Source: Alphaproteobacteria bacterium (GTDB lineage: Bacteria > Pseudomonadota > Alphaproteobacteria > Rhodospirillales > WMHbin7). From it: a DNA stretch of 64,000 bases. The notes under the pieces are model-generated. The model was not told where the DNA came from, ran no database searches, and saw only the letters and a program-made list of their open reading frames with translations. The position numbers and the translations under genes were made by a program. The DNA is taken from NCBI GenBank assembly GCA_015232335.1, contig JADFZV010000004.1, positions 62,001 to 126,000 of the forward strand. The letters are read 5' to 3'. Of the stretch, positions 30,301-39,504 are shown piece after piece. The number at the start of each line of letters is the position of its first letter. Positions within the stretch are counted from its first letter, which is position 1.

Positions 30301-30856
30301 CTATGCCAAAAGCCTTGAACGTCTGCATGTCATTAAATTCGCCGAACTTGCGGGCCATCTGGCGGCGGGCGGCAAGACCCGGGTCAAGCTGGCGGGGGTT
30401 CTGATCGGCAAGCAGGAACGCACCAGCCAGCGCGGCTCGCGCTTTGCCTTCGCGCAATTCTCCGACATGACCGGCACCTTCGAGGTGACCTTGTTTTCGG
30501 AAGTATTGGCGGCCTCGCGCGATATTCTTGAAAGCGGCCAGCCTTTGCTGATCAGCCTCGATGCAAGGCTTGAGGAGGAGCAAATCAAGCTTCTGGCCCA
30601 GGAAATCGTTCCGCTTGATCAGGCGGCGGCCAAAACCTCGGGTGGCATCAAGGTCTATTTTACCGAGACGGCGCCGGTGGCCGAGCTGAAAGCCTTGCTG
30701 GCCCGTGAGGCCCGGGGCAAGGGCCGCGTCATTCTGGTGCCCCAGACGGAGCAGGGCGATGTCGAAGTCCTTTTGAAGGGGTATTATGCGCTTTCGCCGG
30801 GTTTGCTCTCTGGCCTGCGCGCTCTGGGGGGCATTCGGGAATTGCGCGAGATTTGA
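27395..30856 (+). CDS. dnaE: DNA polymerase III alpha subunit
   Basis: This 1153-residue replicative polymerase is the usual length for DnaE1. The N-terminal PHP domain ([28 protein letters not shown]) is followed by the polymerase core with [22 protein letters not shown] and the catalytic [16 protein letters not shown]. Then come the HhH region, an OB fold ([27 protein letters not shown]) and the beta-clamp/tau contact tail. The toxin-antitoxin pair lies just upstream and an IS element downstream. Confidence 0.97.
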   Translation: [1153 protein letters not shown]

Positions 30857-31069
30857 TTCCAACCGGCGAGGGAAGCCATTTGCCTCCTGTTCCTGCTGCC
30901 GGGCAGGCCATTCTTAGCCATCCTCGCCCGGAAGATCTCTCCGCTCTCTCCTTGATCAGCCGATATACAAACCGCATCGGCATTTCACAATAGCCGTACA
31001 TATTTTATTGTTTATTCTTTCTGTCGTGGCGCTATTATTTTACGACATTAGAAAATTAGTTGCTGTTAA

Positions 31070-32001
31070 GAGCCTGTCCGAGAAGTTAACGAGAAATTAG
31101 AAGGCGTTGTGATTCAAAGGGTCATCCGAGTCGTTGGAGGGATGCCCGATGTGGACGAAAGCGAACCGATGCCGATACGAGCGCCGAGGATTGCGTTATC
31201 CGAGCGATTTGAGCGATGGGGAATGGTTTTTGTTAAAGCCATTGATTCCTCTAGCGCGGCATGGCGGACGCAAGCGGTCGGCGGATGTCCGGGAAGTCGT
31301 GAACGGCTTGCTGTACGTCCTGGAAACGGGCTGCCCCTGGCGGCATTTGCCGAAAGACTTCCCGCCGAAGAGCACGGTTCATGGCTACTTCGCCCTTTGG
31401 AGTTGGGACGGCACGTTGGATCGTATTCACGACGCTCTGTACGTAGCCCTGCGCGAACACGAGGGACGAGAGGCCAGTCCGACAGCGGCGATCATCGACA
31501 GTCAGAGCGCCAAATCGACGGCAAAAGGGGGGCTTGCATCGATCCTGTCGGCTTCGACGCAGGCAAGAAGACAAAGGGCGTCAAGCGCCACGTGTTGACC
31601 GATCATCAAGGGCTCTTGCTCAACGTCGTCGTGCATCCCGCCGATATTCAGGACCGGGACGGCGCGAAGTACGTTCTGACCCAGCGACTACGGCGGCGGT
31701 TTCCGTTTATCGAGGTGATCTTCGCAGATGCCGGATATCAAGGCCCGCGCGTCCGCGATGCCGCAAAGAAAGCCGGAACCTGGCAGGTGCAAATCGTCAA
31801 ACGATCAGAGACCCAAAAGGGCTTCGCGGTCATCGCCAAAAGATGGATCGTCGAGCGCACCTTGGCATGGATCAGCCGCAACAGACGGCTGGCGCGTGAC
31901 TTCGAGAACTTGGCCAGAACGGCAACCGCTCTCGTGCGCCTCGCCATGATCAAGCTTATGCTAAGACGCTTGGCTTACACATGAACTTTTCGGACGGACT
32001 C
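31070..32001 (+). mobile_element. IS5-family insertion sequence (IS427/IS1031-like), 932 bp
   Basis: Terminal inverted repeats GAGCCTGTCCGAGAAGTT (31070-31087) and its counterpart at 31984-32001 match at 15 of 18 positions. They are flanked by a 3-bp direct repeat TAA (31067-31069, 32002-32004). One transposase in two frames fills the element. The spacer on both sides is AT-rich and non-coding, so the insertion sits between dnaE and the chemoreceptor without breaking a gene, but it may have displaced the receptor's promoter. Confidence 0.9.
31149..31984 (+). CDS. IS5-family transposase read through a -1 frameshift
   Basis: The first frame (31149 onward, MWTKANRCRYERRGLRYPSD) holds the DUF4096-like helix-turn-helix and the first catalytic Asp in AAIIDSQSAKS. 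The second frame continues GFDAGKKTKGVKRHVLTDHQG with the second Asp in VIFADAGYQG and the Glu in WIVERTLAWI. The two join by a -1 shift in the run AAAAGGGGGG (31523-31532), where codons AAA GGG GGG can slip. Such programmed shifting is known in this IS group. The product would be about 278 residues. The stop lies at the edge of the right inverted repeat. It could also be an inactivating lesion, but the slippery run argues for programming. Confidence 0.85.
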
Positions 32002-32099
32002 TAAGAAAATTCACAAAATTCTATAGACAATTCTTCCAGCCGATCGTCTTGGTGTCGTTCGGTTTTCGTGGCAAGTAACGTCAGCCAAAGGTGGAGACC

Positions 32100-33782
32100 A
32101 TGCGAGGAAGCATCAAAGCGAAGCTGGTCATGCTGGGGATTGTCGCCCTTCTCGGACAGACGGTGCTGGCGGGAAGCAGCCTGTGGGTCAACTCCATCCT
32201 CAAGGAATCCTTCTCCTTTGCTGAGATGCGGGGCGAGCAGTTGGCGGCCGTCGAGCAAATGCGACGAGAGACTTTGACCATCATGCTGGCCGCCATGGAT
32301 TCCATCATCGACAAGGATGAGGGCAAAATCCAGCCCGAGCGCATGCAGAACATGACTCGAGGGCTCGGCGCAATGGAGGCGGGCGTCAAGACGCTGGCTA
32401 AATACGCCGACACGGCCGAGGAGAAATCTTTGGCGCAGGAGTTGGACAAGTCGATTACCCAGTTGAAGGCGGGTGTCACCGGCACTCTGGTCAAGGCCAT
32501 CGAGTCCAAGGCCGAAGATGCGGCCTTCGACGAGATTGACGATATTCTGGACAAGTACGGTAACGGCACGTCCGAACTTCTTGAGAAGTTCGAAAAGTCG
32601 CTGAAGGCCGAACTGGCCGAGGCCAAGGCGGAGGAACACGACTGGCTGGACCGCTTGACCCAGATCAACACGATAACCTATCTGGTCACGGTCGCTTTGA
32701 TGATCCTTGGTCTCTTCATCACCGGCGGATCGATCATCCGTCCCATCAACGCCTTGACGGCCACGATGCGCCGTCTGGCCGACGGCGAGCGCAATGCCGA
32801 AATCCCCGCCCTGGACCAGAAGGACGAGATCGGCGAGATGGCCCGTGCCGTCGATGTCTTCAAGCGCAATGCCATCGATATGGACCGCATGAAGGTGGAA
32901 CAGGAGCATCAGAAGCTGGTGGCTGAGGAGGAGAAGAATCGCTCGATGCACACCCTGGCCGAGGGCTTTGACCGCTCAGTGCGTACGATCGTCAACGAGG
33001 TTTCCGCCTCGGCAACCGAGCTTGAGGACACAGCGCAGGGCATGTCCAGCATTGCCGACGAAACGCAACAGCAGGCCACGGCCGTTGCTGCTGCTTCCGA
33101 GGAGGCCTCGTCGAACGTTCAGACCGTAGCGGCGGCGGCCGAGGAACTGTCCTCATCCATTTCGGAAATCAGCCGCCAGGTGTCGCAATCGACCCGGGTG
33201 GCCCAGGGGGCGGCCAAGGAGGCCGAGCGCGCCAATGCCATGGTGCAGGGGCTGGCCGAGGCCGCCAGCAAGATCGGCGAGGTGGTGCATCTGATCAACG
33301 ATATTGCCTCACAGACCAATCTGCTGGCTTTGAACGCCACCATCGAGGCCGCCCGCGCGGGCGATGCGGGCAAAGGCTTTGCCGTTGTCGCCAACGAGGT
33401 GAAGAGTCTCGCCAACCAGACCGCCAAGGCCACCGACGAGATCAGCCAGCAGATTTCCGCGGTTCAAGGAGCCACCAAGGACGCCGTCGGCGCCATCGAA
33501 AGCATCACCAAGGTAATCGGCGAAGTGAACGAGATTTCGACCGCCATCGCCAGTGCCGTCGAGGAACAGGGTGCGGCAACCCAGGAGATCGCCCGCAATG
33601 TCCAACAGGCCTCGGGGGCGACGGCGGAGGTTTCCAGCCATATCGGCGGTGTCACCCAGGGGGCGCAGAAAACAGGGGCTTCGGCCAATCATGTGCTGAC
33701 GGCCGCAGAAGCCTTGTCCAAGCAGTCGGCCCATCTACGCCAGGAAGTCGATCGCTTCCTGGCTGGAATCCGGGCGGCCTGA
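32100..33782 (+). CDS. methyl-accepting chemotaxis protein
   Basis: This 560-residue chemoreceptor has a membrane segment at about residues 6-28, a periplasmic helical sensing region rich in Asp/Glu to about 185, and a second membrane segment ([17 protein letters not shown]). Then come HAMP ([22 protein letters not shown]) and the signalling domain with the tip [40 protein letters not shown]. The ligand is unknown. Its location next to an aromatic island is suggestive but not evidence. The ATG at 32100 follows an AGGTGGAG ribosome site. Confidence 0.92.
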   Translation: MRGSIKAKLVMLGIVALLGQTVLAGSSLWVNSILKESFSFAEMRGEQLAAVEQMRRETLTIMLAAMDSIIDKDEGKIQPERMQNMTRGLGAMEAGVKTLAKYADTAEEKSLAQELDKSITQLKAGVTGTLVKAIESKAEDAAFDEIDDILDKYGNGTSELLEKFEKSLKAELAEAKAEEHDWLDRLTQINTITYLVTVALMILGLFITGGSIIRPINALTATMRRLADGERNAEIPALDQKDEIGEMARAVDVFKRNAIDMDRMKVEQEHQKLVAEEEKNRSMHTLAEGFDRSVRTIVNEVSASATELEDTAQGMSSIADETQQQATAVAAASEEASSNVQTVAAAAEELSSSISEISRQVSQSTRVAQGAAKEAERANAMVQGLAEAASKIGEVVHLINDIASQTNLLALNATIEAARAGDAGKGFAVVANEVKSLANQTAKATDEISQQISAVQGATKDAVGAIESITKVIGEVNEISTAIASAVEEQGAATQEIARNVQQASGATAEVSSHIGGVTQGAQKTGASANHVLTAAEALSKQSAHLRQEVDRFLAGIRAA

Positions 33783-33947
33783 TCTGGTTTTTAGCCAGAT
33801 TTCACTTGTCTTTCAGGGTAGGCGGGGGTACAAACCGGGCCTCTAAATCCACAGGCGGGTATCGGGCCAGGCTAACGTCTTGCCCTCCGGTGCCGGGAAA
33901 CCGGCCACAATATCCGCCGACGCTCAACCGGAAAAGGATTACATATC

Positions 33948-34748
33948 ATGGCTCTACCCGAATTCTCCATGCGCCAGCTTCTGGAAGCCGGCGTTCATTT
34001 CGGCCATAATACGCGCCGCTGGAATCCCAAGATGGCCCCTTATCTCTTCGGGGTGCGCAGCGGTATCCATGTGATCGATCTTCAGCAAAGCGTTCCTATG
34101 CTGCACCGGGCCATGCAGGCCGTGCGCGACGTGGTGGCCGGTGGCGGTCGCGTCCTGTTCGTGGGCACCAAGCGTTCGGCGGCCGAGCCGGTGGCCCTGG
34201 CGGCCAAGAAATGCGGTCAGTATTACGTCAATCACCGCTGGCTGGGCGGCATGATGACCAACTGGAAGACCATCTCGCGCTCGATCAAGCGCCTGAAGGA
34301 CATGGAAGAGCAGTTGGCTTCGGGCGCCCTGGCGGGGCTGACCAAGAAGGAACAGCTCAACATGTCGCGCGAGAAGGAAAAGCTCGATCTGTCGCTGGGC
34401 GGCATCAAGGACATGGGCGGTATTCCCGACATTATGTTCGTGATCGACACCAACAAGGAATCCATCGCCATTCAAGAGGCGGTCAAGCTGGGCATTCCCG
34501 TGGTGGCCGTGCTGGACAGCAACAGCGATCCCGATGGCATCTCCTTTCCGATTCCCGGCAATGACGACGCCATTCGCGCCGTCAGCATGTATTGCGATCT
34601 GATCTCGGGATCGGTGCTGGATGGCATTCAGGCCGAGATGACCAAGGCCGGAATCGATGTCGGTGCCCAGGTGGCGCCGCCCGTCGAGGCCGCCCTGGCC
34701 GAGGAAGGCGAGGCTGAAGCGCCTGCCGCCGCCGTCGCGGCTGACTGA
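33948..34748 (+). CDS. rpsB: 30S ribosomal protein S2
   Basis: This 266-residue S2 starts [32 protein letters not shown] and contains [27 protein letters not shown] and [12 protein letters not shown]. The Ala/Glu-rich C-terminal tail is typical of alphaproteobacteria. It heads the rpsB-tsf operon (28-base gap to tsf). Its leader has a small CCGG...CCGG hairpin around 33890-33910 where S2 autoregulation could act, though this is not demonstrable here. Confidence 0.97.
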   Translation: MALPEFSMRQLLEAGVHFGHNTRRWNPKMAPYLFGVRSGIHVIDLQQSVPMLHRAMQAVRDVVAGGGRVLFVGTKRSAAEPVALAAKKCGQYYVNHRWLGGMMTNWKTISRSIKRLKDMEEQLASGALAGLTKKEQLNMSREKEKLDLSLGGIKDMGGIPDIMFVIDTNKESIAIQEAVKLGIPVVAVLDSNSDPDGISFPIPGNDDAIRAVSMYCDLISGSVLDGIQAEMTKAGIDVGAQVAPPVEAALAEEGEAEAPAAAVAAD

Positions 34749-34776
34749 TCGCTTCTTCTAGGAAAGGAATAAAAAG

Positions 34777-35703
34777 ATGGCCGAGATTACGGCTGCGCTG
34801 GTCAAGGACCTGCGCGAAAAGACCGGCGCCGGAATGATGGATTGCAAGAAGGCGCTAGGCGAAACCAATGGTGATCTGGAAGCGGCTGTCGACTGGCTGC
34901 GCAAGAAGGGTTTGGCGGCGGCTGCCAAGAAGTCGGGGCGCGTTGCTGCCGAAGGCCTGGTGGCCGTGGCTACCGAGGGCACCAAGGGCGCTTTGGCCGA
35001 GGTGAATGCCGAGACCGATTTCGTGGCTCGCAACGACCAGTTCCAGGCCTATGCCAAAAAGGTGGCCGAGATCGCGCTGGGCTGTGGTGGCGACATCGAA
35101 AAGCTGAAGGCGGCGGCCTGGCCCGAGGGCGGCACGGTGGCCGAGAAGGTGACCAATCTGATCGCCACCATCGGCGAGAACATGAATCTGCGCCGCACGG
35201 CCTGTCTGTCGGTTTCCGATGGCGTGGTGGCCAGCTACATGCACTCGGCGGCGGCACCCGGCTTGGGCAAGATCGGCGTTCTGGTGGCTCTGGAAAGCAC
35301 GGGCGACAAGGCCAAGCTGGCCGAAACCGGCAAGCAGATCGCCATGCATGTGGCAGCGGCCAATCCGCAGTTCCTGACCGTCGATTCCGTTGATTCGTCG
35401 GCCCTCGAACGCGAAAAGGACGTGCTGCGCGAACAGGCCCGCGCTTCAGGCAAGCCCGACAACATCATCGAAAAGATGATGGAAGGGCGCGTTCGCAAAT
35501 TCTACGAGGATGTGGTTCTGCTGGAACAGCTCTACGTCATCGACGGCGAGAGCCGGGTCAAGCAGATCGTGGAAAAGGCGGCCAAGGACGTAAGCGCTCC
35601 GGTCAAGCTGACCGGATTCGTGCGCTTCGCCCTGGGCGAAGGCATCGAGCGCGAAGAGAAAGACTTTGCCGCCGAAGTGGCCGAGCAGTTGAACAAGAAG
35701 TAA
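34777..35703 (+). CDS. tsf: elongation factor Ts
   Basis: This 308-residue nucleotide exchange factor for EF-Tu has the N-terminal UBA-like domain [37 protein letters not shown], then [16 protein letters not shown] and the dimerisation and C-terminal modules. It ends in a terminator at 35774. The rpsB-tsf order is then usually followed by pyrH-frr; here a toxin-antitoxin pair on the opposite strand is inserted between tsf and pyrH. Confidence 0.97.
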   Translation: MAEITAALVKDLREKTGAGMMDCKKALGETNGDLEAAVDWLRKKGLAAAAKKSGRVAAEGLVAVATEGTKGALAEVNAETDFVARNDQFQAYAKKVAEIALGCGGDIEKLKAAAWPEGGTVAEKVTNLIATIGENMNLRRTACLSVSDGVVASYMHSAAAPGLGKIGVLVALESTGDKAKLAETGKQIAMHVAAANPQFLTVDSVDSSALEREKDVLREQARASGKPDNIIEKMMEGRVRKFYEDVVLLEQLYVIDGESRVKQIVEKAAKDVSAPVKLTGFVRFALGEGIEREEKDFAAEVAEQLNKK

Positions 35704-35704
35704 T

Positions 35705-35758
35705 CTCTCTAATCCCTCGCCTCTAGTGGGAGAGGGTGACCGCGAAACAGTCGGGTGA
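35705..35758. repeat. degenerate palindromic intergenic repeat
   Basis: CCCTC...GGGAGAGGGTGACCGCG...GTCGGGTGAG resembles the widespread proteobacterial intergenic palindrome with GGGAGAGGG and GGGTGAGGG segments. It sits between the tsf stop and its terminator. Assigned by resemblance only; it may be just a hairpin. Confidence 0.35.
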
Positions 35759-35773
35759 GCGGTAATTGATCTG

Positions 35774-35801
35774 GGCGGGCCTTATTTGGGTCCGCCTTTT
35801 T
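35774..35801 (+). terminator. intrinsic terminator of rpsB-tsf
   Basis: GGCGGGCC-TTATTTG-GGTCCGCC (one mismatch) is followed by TTTTT. It abuts the stop of the convergent PIN toxin gene at 35804. Confidence 0.8.
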
Positions 35802-35803
35802 CA

Positions 35804-36211
35804 TTAGGCCCCGTGACGTTGCCAGAAGGCAGCCGGGGTCACGATGGAATAGGCGTCCGACAAGACCAGAAGATCGGCGTCCCCGGTGATCAGGTAATCG
35901 GCTTTTGCCGCCAGATAGGTTCCCAGAACTGGGACGTCTTTGGCATCTCTCACGGTGGAATTCTCCAATGCCTGGGCTTCCACCAAATCAGCAGAAAGTG
36001 CCAGGATATCGATCAGATCGGCAAAATCCGAAGGATTCCAGTTCAGTCTGTGATTGAGTTTGGGCAGAACGCGGGCCAATTCATCCAAGATGGAACGCGA
36101 CAGAGCAACCTCGAACGCACCTTGGCGCCATGCAGTCAGGATGCGTCCCGGAACGCTTGCAGGATATGCCAGTCCAGAGACGAGGACGTTGGTGTCGAGA
36201 ACGACTTTCAG
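35804..36211 (-). CDS. PIN-domain toxin with apparent CTG start
   Basis: No ATG, GTG or TTG lies at the right place, but from CTG 36211 the frame reads (M)KVVLDTNVLVSGLAYP, the classic PIN opening, and continues for 135 residues. The acidic set of the nuclease is complete: Asp6, Glu44 (ILDEL), Asp92 (RDAKDVPVL) and Asp111 (YLITGDADLL). The ribosome site AAGGAAGG lies inside the end of the antitoxin gene, ten bases before the CTG. The gap to the antitoxin stop is five bases. A start finder would pick a TTG at 36088 and lose Asp6. PIN toxins cleave RNA; the target is unknown. Confidence 0.8.
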   Translation of the reverse strand: MKVVLDTNVLVSGLAYPASVPGRILTAWRQGAFEVALSRSILDELARVLPKLNHRLNWNPSDFADLIDILALSADLVEAQALENSTVRDAKDVPVLGTYLAAKADYLITGDADLLVLSDAYSIVTPAAFWQRHGA

Positions 36212-36216
36212 TAGGT

Positions 36217-36498
36217 TTAAACCTTCCTTGCCGCTGTCCGTTCTTTTGAAACGGTGCTGTCGATTTCAGCCAACCCCTCATCCATCGGAATCTGGGCGTA
36301 GGCTTCAGCCATTCTTGTCGCCAGAGCGTCAAAGCGTTCCTGCATCTTTCGAATGCGAGCGAAAAGTCTTGCGTCGATCAAGGCGGCCACGGGCTTGCCA
36401 TCCTTGTTGATGACAATACTGTCCTTGCGGTATTGGACTTGGCTGATCATTTCGCCCAAATTCTGGCGGAAGGTGACGGCACTGGTTTCCGTGATCAT
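36217..36498 (-). CDS. Phd/YefM-family antitoxin of the PIN pair
   Basis: This 93-residue protein, MITETSAVTFRQNLGEMISQ then VQYRKDSIVINKDGKPVAALIDARLF, has the YefM/Phd DNA-binding fold. An acidic and basic tail would contact the toxin. It is first in the pair, with a near-perfect 34-bp palindrome immediately upstream as operator. The pair lies on the minus strand between tsf and pyrH, genes that are adjacent in most bacteria, so it was inserted there. Confidence 0.88.
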   Translation of the reverse strand: MITETSAVTFRQNLGEMISQVQYRKDSIVINKDGKPVAALIDARLFARIRKMQERFDALATRMAEAYAQIPMDEGLAEIDSTVSKERTAARKV

Positions 36499-36506
36499 TG
36501 AAGCCT

Positions 36507-36540
36507 CATATCAATCGTGATGATCATTATGATCGATATG
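36507..36540. promoter_or_regulatory. 34-bp palindromic operator of the PIN toxin-antitoxin pair
   Basis: CATATC...GATATG encloses an ATGATCAT centre (36520-36527). The whole is symmetric at 28 of 34 positions, with transitions at the rest. It begins eight bases before the antitoxin ATG, the usual location for autoregulation. Confidence 0.7.
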
Positions 36541-36652
36541 GTAAGCCGTCGCAAGCTGCATTATTGTTTCAACCTACTAGCCCCCTGCTCAACGGGTTGC
36601 TAATATCCGCCCCGCCTCGCACCCTGCCTGAACAGCCAACTTGGGATAACCC

Positions 36653-37375
36653 ATGTCCAACGCCCCGCGTTTTAAGCGAATCCTCTTGAAGATCTCTGGC
36701 GAGGGCCTGATGGGCGAGGGGGATTATGGTCTGGATGACGCCACCCTGGCCCGCCTGGCCGACGACGTGAAGTCGGTCGCCGCCCTGGGCATCCAAGTCG
36801 GCGTCGTGGTCGGCGGCGGCAATATTTTCAGAGGCTTGGCCGGAGCGGCACGGGGCATGGAGCGGGCCAGCGCCGACTATATGGGCATGCTGGCCACCGT
36901 GATCAATGCGCTGGCCATTCAGAACGCGCTGGAACGGATTGGGGTTCAGACCCGGGTTCAGTCGGCGATTCCGATGGCGCAGATCAGCGAGCCCTATATC
37001 CGCCGTCGCGCCATCCGGCACATGGAAAAGGGCCGCGTGGTGATTTTCGGGGCGGGGACGGGCAATCCTTTCTTCACCACGGATACCGCCGCCGCTCTCA
37101 GGGCCGCCGAGATGGGCTGCGATGCGCTTTTCAAGGCGACCCAGGTCGATGGTGTCTACACGGCCGACCCCAAGAAAGACCCCAAGGCCACCCGCTATGA
37201 TCATCTGACCTTCAGCGAGGTGCTGAACAAGGATTTGAAAGTCATGGATGCGGCGGCCATCGCCGTGGCCCGCGAAAACAACATTCCCATTCTGGTCTTT
37301 TCCCTGCACAATCCAGGCGCCTTTTCTGAGGCCGCCCAGGGCAATGGCCGATATACACTGATCGACAACGGGTGA
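36653..37375 (+). CDS. pyrH: UMP kinase
   Basis: This 240-residue amino-acid-kinase-fold enzyme phosphorylates UMP. It has [43 protein letters not shown] and [17 protein letters not shown], all family signatures. It starts the long envelope block and is followed by frr after 19 bases. Confidence 0.96.
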   Translation: MSNAPRFKRILLKISGEGLMGEGDYGLDDATLARLADDVKSVAALGIQVGVVVGGGNIFRGLAGAARGMERASADYMGMLATVINALAIQNALERIGVQTRVQSAIPMAQISEPYIRRRAIRHMEKGRVVIFGAGTGNPFFTTDTAAALRAAEMGCDALFKATQVDGVYTADPKKDPKATRYDHLTFSEVLNKDLKVMDAAAIAVARENNIPILVFSLHNPGAFSEAAQGNGRYTLIDNG

Positions 37376-37394
37376 GATTTAAGGAGGAGTCAGC

Positions 37395-37961
37395 GTGACC
37401 GCCACCGTTCAGGAACTGAAAGCCGATATCAAGCGGCGCATGGACAGCACCGTCGAGGTGGTGCGCAAGGAATTCGCAGGCCTGCGTACCGGGCGCGCCG
37501 TGGCGTCGCTGCTCGATCCCGTGATCGTCGAGGCCTATGGCCAGGAAATGCCGCTCAATCAGGTAAGCACGGTCAATGTGCCCGAGCCCCGCATGCTTTC
37601 GGTCCAGGTCTGGGACAAGGGCATGGTCAAGGCCGTCGAAAAGGCTATCCGCGATGCAGGCCTGGGGCTTAATCCGCAGGCCGACGGGCAGTTGGTGCGT
37701 GTGCCCATTCCCGCCCTGAACGAGGAGCGGCGCAAGGAACTGGTCAAGGTCGCCCACAAATATGCCGAGCAGGGCAAGGTGGCGGTGCGCAATGTGCGCC
37801 GTGATGCCATGGACGCGCTTAAGAAGATGGAAAAGGACAAGGTGATTTCGGAAGACGAACACCACCATCAAGACAAGGAAATCCAGGTGCTGACCGACGA
37901 GGCCATCAAGCATGTCGATGAAGCCCTGGCCCATAAGGAAAAGGAAATCCTTCAGGTATGA
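37395..37961 (+). CDS. frr: ribosome recycling factor
   Basis: This 188-residue protein, beginning at GTG after AAGGAGGAG, shows [59 protein letters not shown] and a helical C-terminus. Together with EF-G it splits post-termination ribosomes. It overlaps uppS by ATGA. Confidence 0.96.
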   Translation: MTATVQELKADIKRRMDSTVEVVRKEFAGLRTGRAVASLLDPVIVEAYGQEMPLNQVSTVNVPEPRMLSVQVWDKGMVKAVEKAIRDAGLGLNPQADGQLVRVPIPALNEERRKELVKVAHKYAEQGKVAVRNVRRDAMDALKKMEKDKVISEDEHHHQDKEIQVLTDEAIKHVDEALAHKEKEILQV

Positions 37962-38698
37962 GCCGCGCGGGAGTCCTTCCCTCTCAAGGTGATGCGCCGC
38001 CGCCGCCAGCCCATGTCGCCATCATCATGGATGGCAACGGGCGCTGGGCCAAGGCGCGCGGCCTGCCGCGTACGGCGGGTCATCGCAAGGGCGCTGAAGC
38101 GGTCAGGGCCACCATCAAGGCCTGCCGCGAGTTGGGAATCCGTTATCTGACTCTGTTTGGCTTTTCTTCCGAAAACTGGAAGCGCTCACCCGACGAAGTG
38201 GGCGATTTGATGGGGCTTTTGCGCTTTTACCTGCGCAACGAGGTCAAGGAGCTGCATTCGGCGGGGGTGCGTCTGCGCATCATCGGCGATCGCTCACGCC
38301 TGTCCAAGGATATCGTCGACCTGATTGAAACCTCGGAAGCCAAGACGGCAGCCAATACGGCGCTCGATGTGGTGATGGCCTTAAGCTATGGCGGGCGCCA
38401 GGAAATCGTGACGGCGGCCCGGAATCTGGCCCAAGAGGTCAAGGCGGGCAACCTTGATCCCGCCGCCATCGACGAGGATGCCTTTTCACGACGTCTTTTT
38501 ACGGCGGGTGTGCCCGATCCCGATCTTCTGATCCGCACCTCGGGCGAAAAGCGCATCAGCAATTTCCTGCTCTGGCAGGCGGCCTATGCTGAATTCGTCT
38601 TCCAGGACGTTCTGTGGCCCGATTTCGGGCGCGCGCAGCTTGAAGAAGCGATTTCCGAATTTCACGGGCGTGAGCGCCGCTACGGGCAGGCGGGCTGA
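37958..38698 (+). CDS. uppS: undecaprenyl diphosphate synthase
   Basis: This 246-residue cis-prenyltransferase makes the lipid carrier for cell-wall synthesis. It has [29 protein letters not shown] with the catalytic Asp, [13 protein letters not shown], and at the end [24 protein letters not shown]. Translational coupling to frr and a five-base gap to cdsA place it in the envelope operon. Confidence 0.96.
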   Translation: MSRAGVLPSQGDAPPPPAHVAIIMDGNGRWAKARGLPRTAGHRKGAEAVRATIKACRELGIRYLTLFGFSSENWKRSPDEVGDLMGLLRFYLRNEVKELHSAGVRLRIIGDRSRLSKDIVDLIETSEAKTAANTALDVVMALSYGGRQEIVTAARNLAQEVKAGNLDPAAIDEDAFSRRLFTAGVPDPDLLIRTSGEKRISNFLLWQAAYAEFVFQDVLWPDFGRAQLEEAISEFHGRERRYGQAG

Positions 38699-38703
38699 CG
38701 CGG

Positions 38704-39504
38704 GTGGCGATTGCCTTGTCTTCCTTGTCGTTGCGGGTGATTTCCGCCCTGGTGCTGGCTCCGCCCGTGCTGCTGGCCGTGTGGCAGGGCTCGCCTTATT
38801 TCGAGGGGATGGCTCTCCTGGCGGCGGCTCTCATGGCTTGGGAATGGGGGCGTTTGGTTTGTAATGGCGCCTTCACCTCCAGCGGCATCGCCTTGACGCT
38901 GACCTGCCTGGCTGCCCTTGCCATGCTGCCCTTTTCGCCTATCGTGGCCCTGTTCTTTGTGATTCTGGGGGGCCTAGTGTCCAGTCTGATGGCGCCCGCA
39001 GGTGCCAGGGGCTGGGCGGCCCTGGGAGCCCCTTATATCGTTCTGCCTCTGGCGGCTCTGGTGATGCTGAGGGAAGCGGACAATGGTCAAAGCCTGGTCA
39101 TCTGGTTGCTTCTGATCGTCTGGGCCACCGATATCGGGGCCTATGCGGCGGGCCGCGCCATTGGCGGGCCGTTGCTGGCCCCTGCCATCAGCCCCAAGAA
39201 AACCTGGGCGGGTCTGCTGGGTGGCATGCTGTCGGCGGGTCTGACCGCCGTTCTGGCCGGGATGGCTTTTGGCTTTACCACCCAGGCCGTTACGCTGGGG
39301 GGGATTGGCGCCGTCCTGGCCGTGGTTGCTCAGGGTGGCGATCTGTTCGAATCCCAGGCCAAGCGCCGTTTCGGTGTCAAGGATTCCAGCCAACTCATCC
39401 CCGGCCACGGCGGTCTTCTGGATCGTGTCGACGGATTGCTGGCCGCCGGTTTTGCCCTGGGGCTGTATCATTTGGTAGCGATTGAGAGAGGTTGGACGTG
39501 GTAG
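38704..39504 (+). CDS. cdsA: phosphatidate cytidylyltransferase
   Basis: This 266-residue membrane enzyme makes CDP-diacylglycerol. It has about seven hydrophobic segments and a C-terminal signature SPKKTWAGLLGGMLSAG followed by GDLFESQAKRRFGVKDSSQLIPGHGGLLDRVDG. It starts with GTG. Its end overlaps the dxr start. Confidence 0.95.
   Translation: MAIALSSLSLRVISALVLAPPVLLAVWQGSPYFEGMALLAAALMAWEWGRLVCNGAFTSSGIALTLTCLAALAMLPFSPIVALFFVILGGLVSSLMAPAGARGWAALGAPYIVLPLAALVMLREADNGQSLVIWLLLIVWATDIGAYAAGRAIGGPLLAPAISPKKTWAGLLGGMLSAGLTAVLAGMAFGFTTQAVTLGGIGAVLAVVAQGGDLFESQAKRRFGVKDSSQLIPGHGGLLDRVDGLLAAGFALGLYHLVAIERGWTW

Noticed and set aside
29309..30862. 517-codon open frame on the minus strand
   Set aside because: Antisense shadow of dnaE.
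30729..31001. 90-codon minus-strand frame beginning MYGYCEMPMRF
   Set aside because: More than half overlaps dnaE, there is no ribosome site, and no family was recognised; the dnaE-IS spacer otherwise shows nothing clear.
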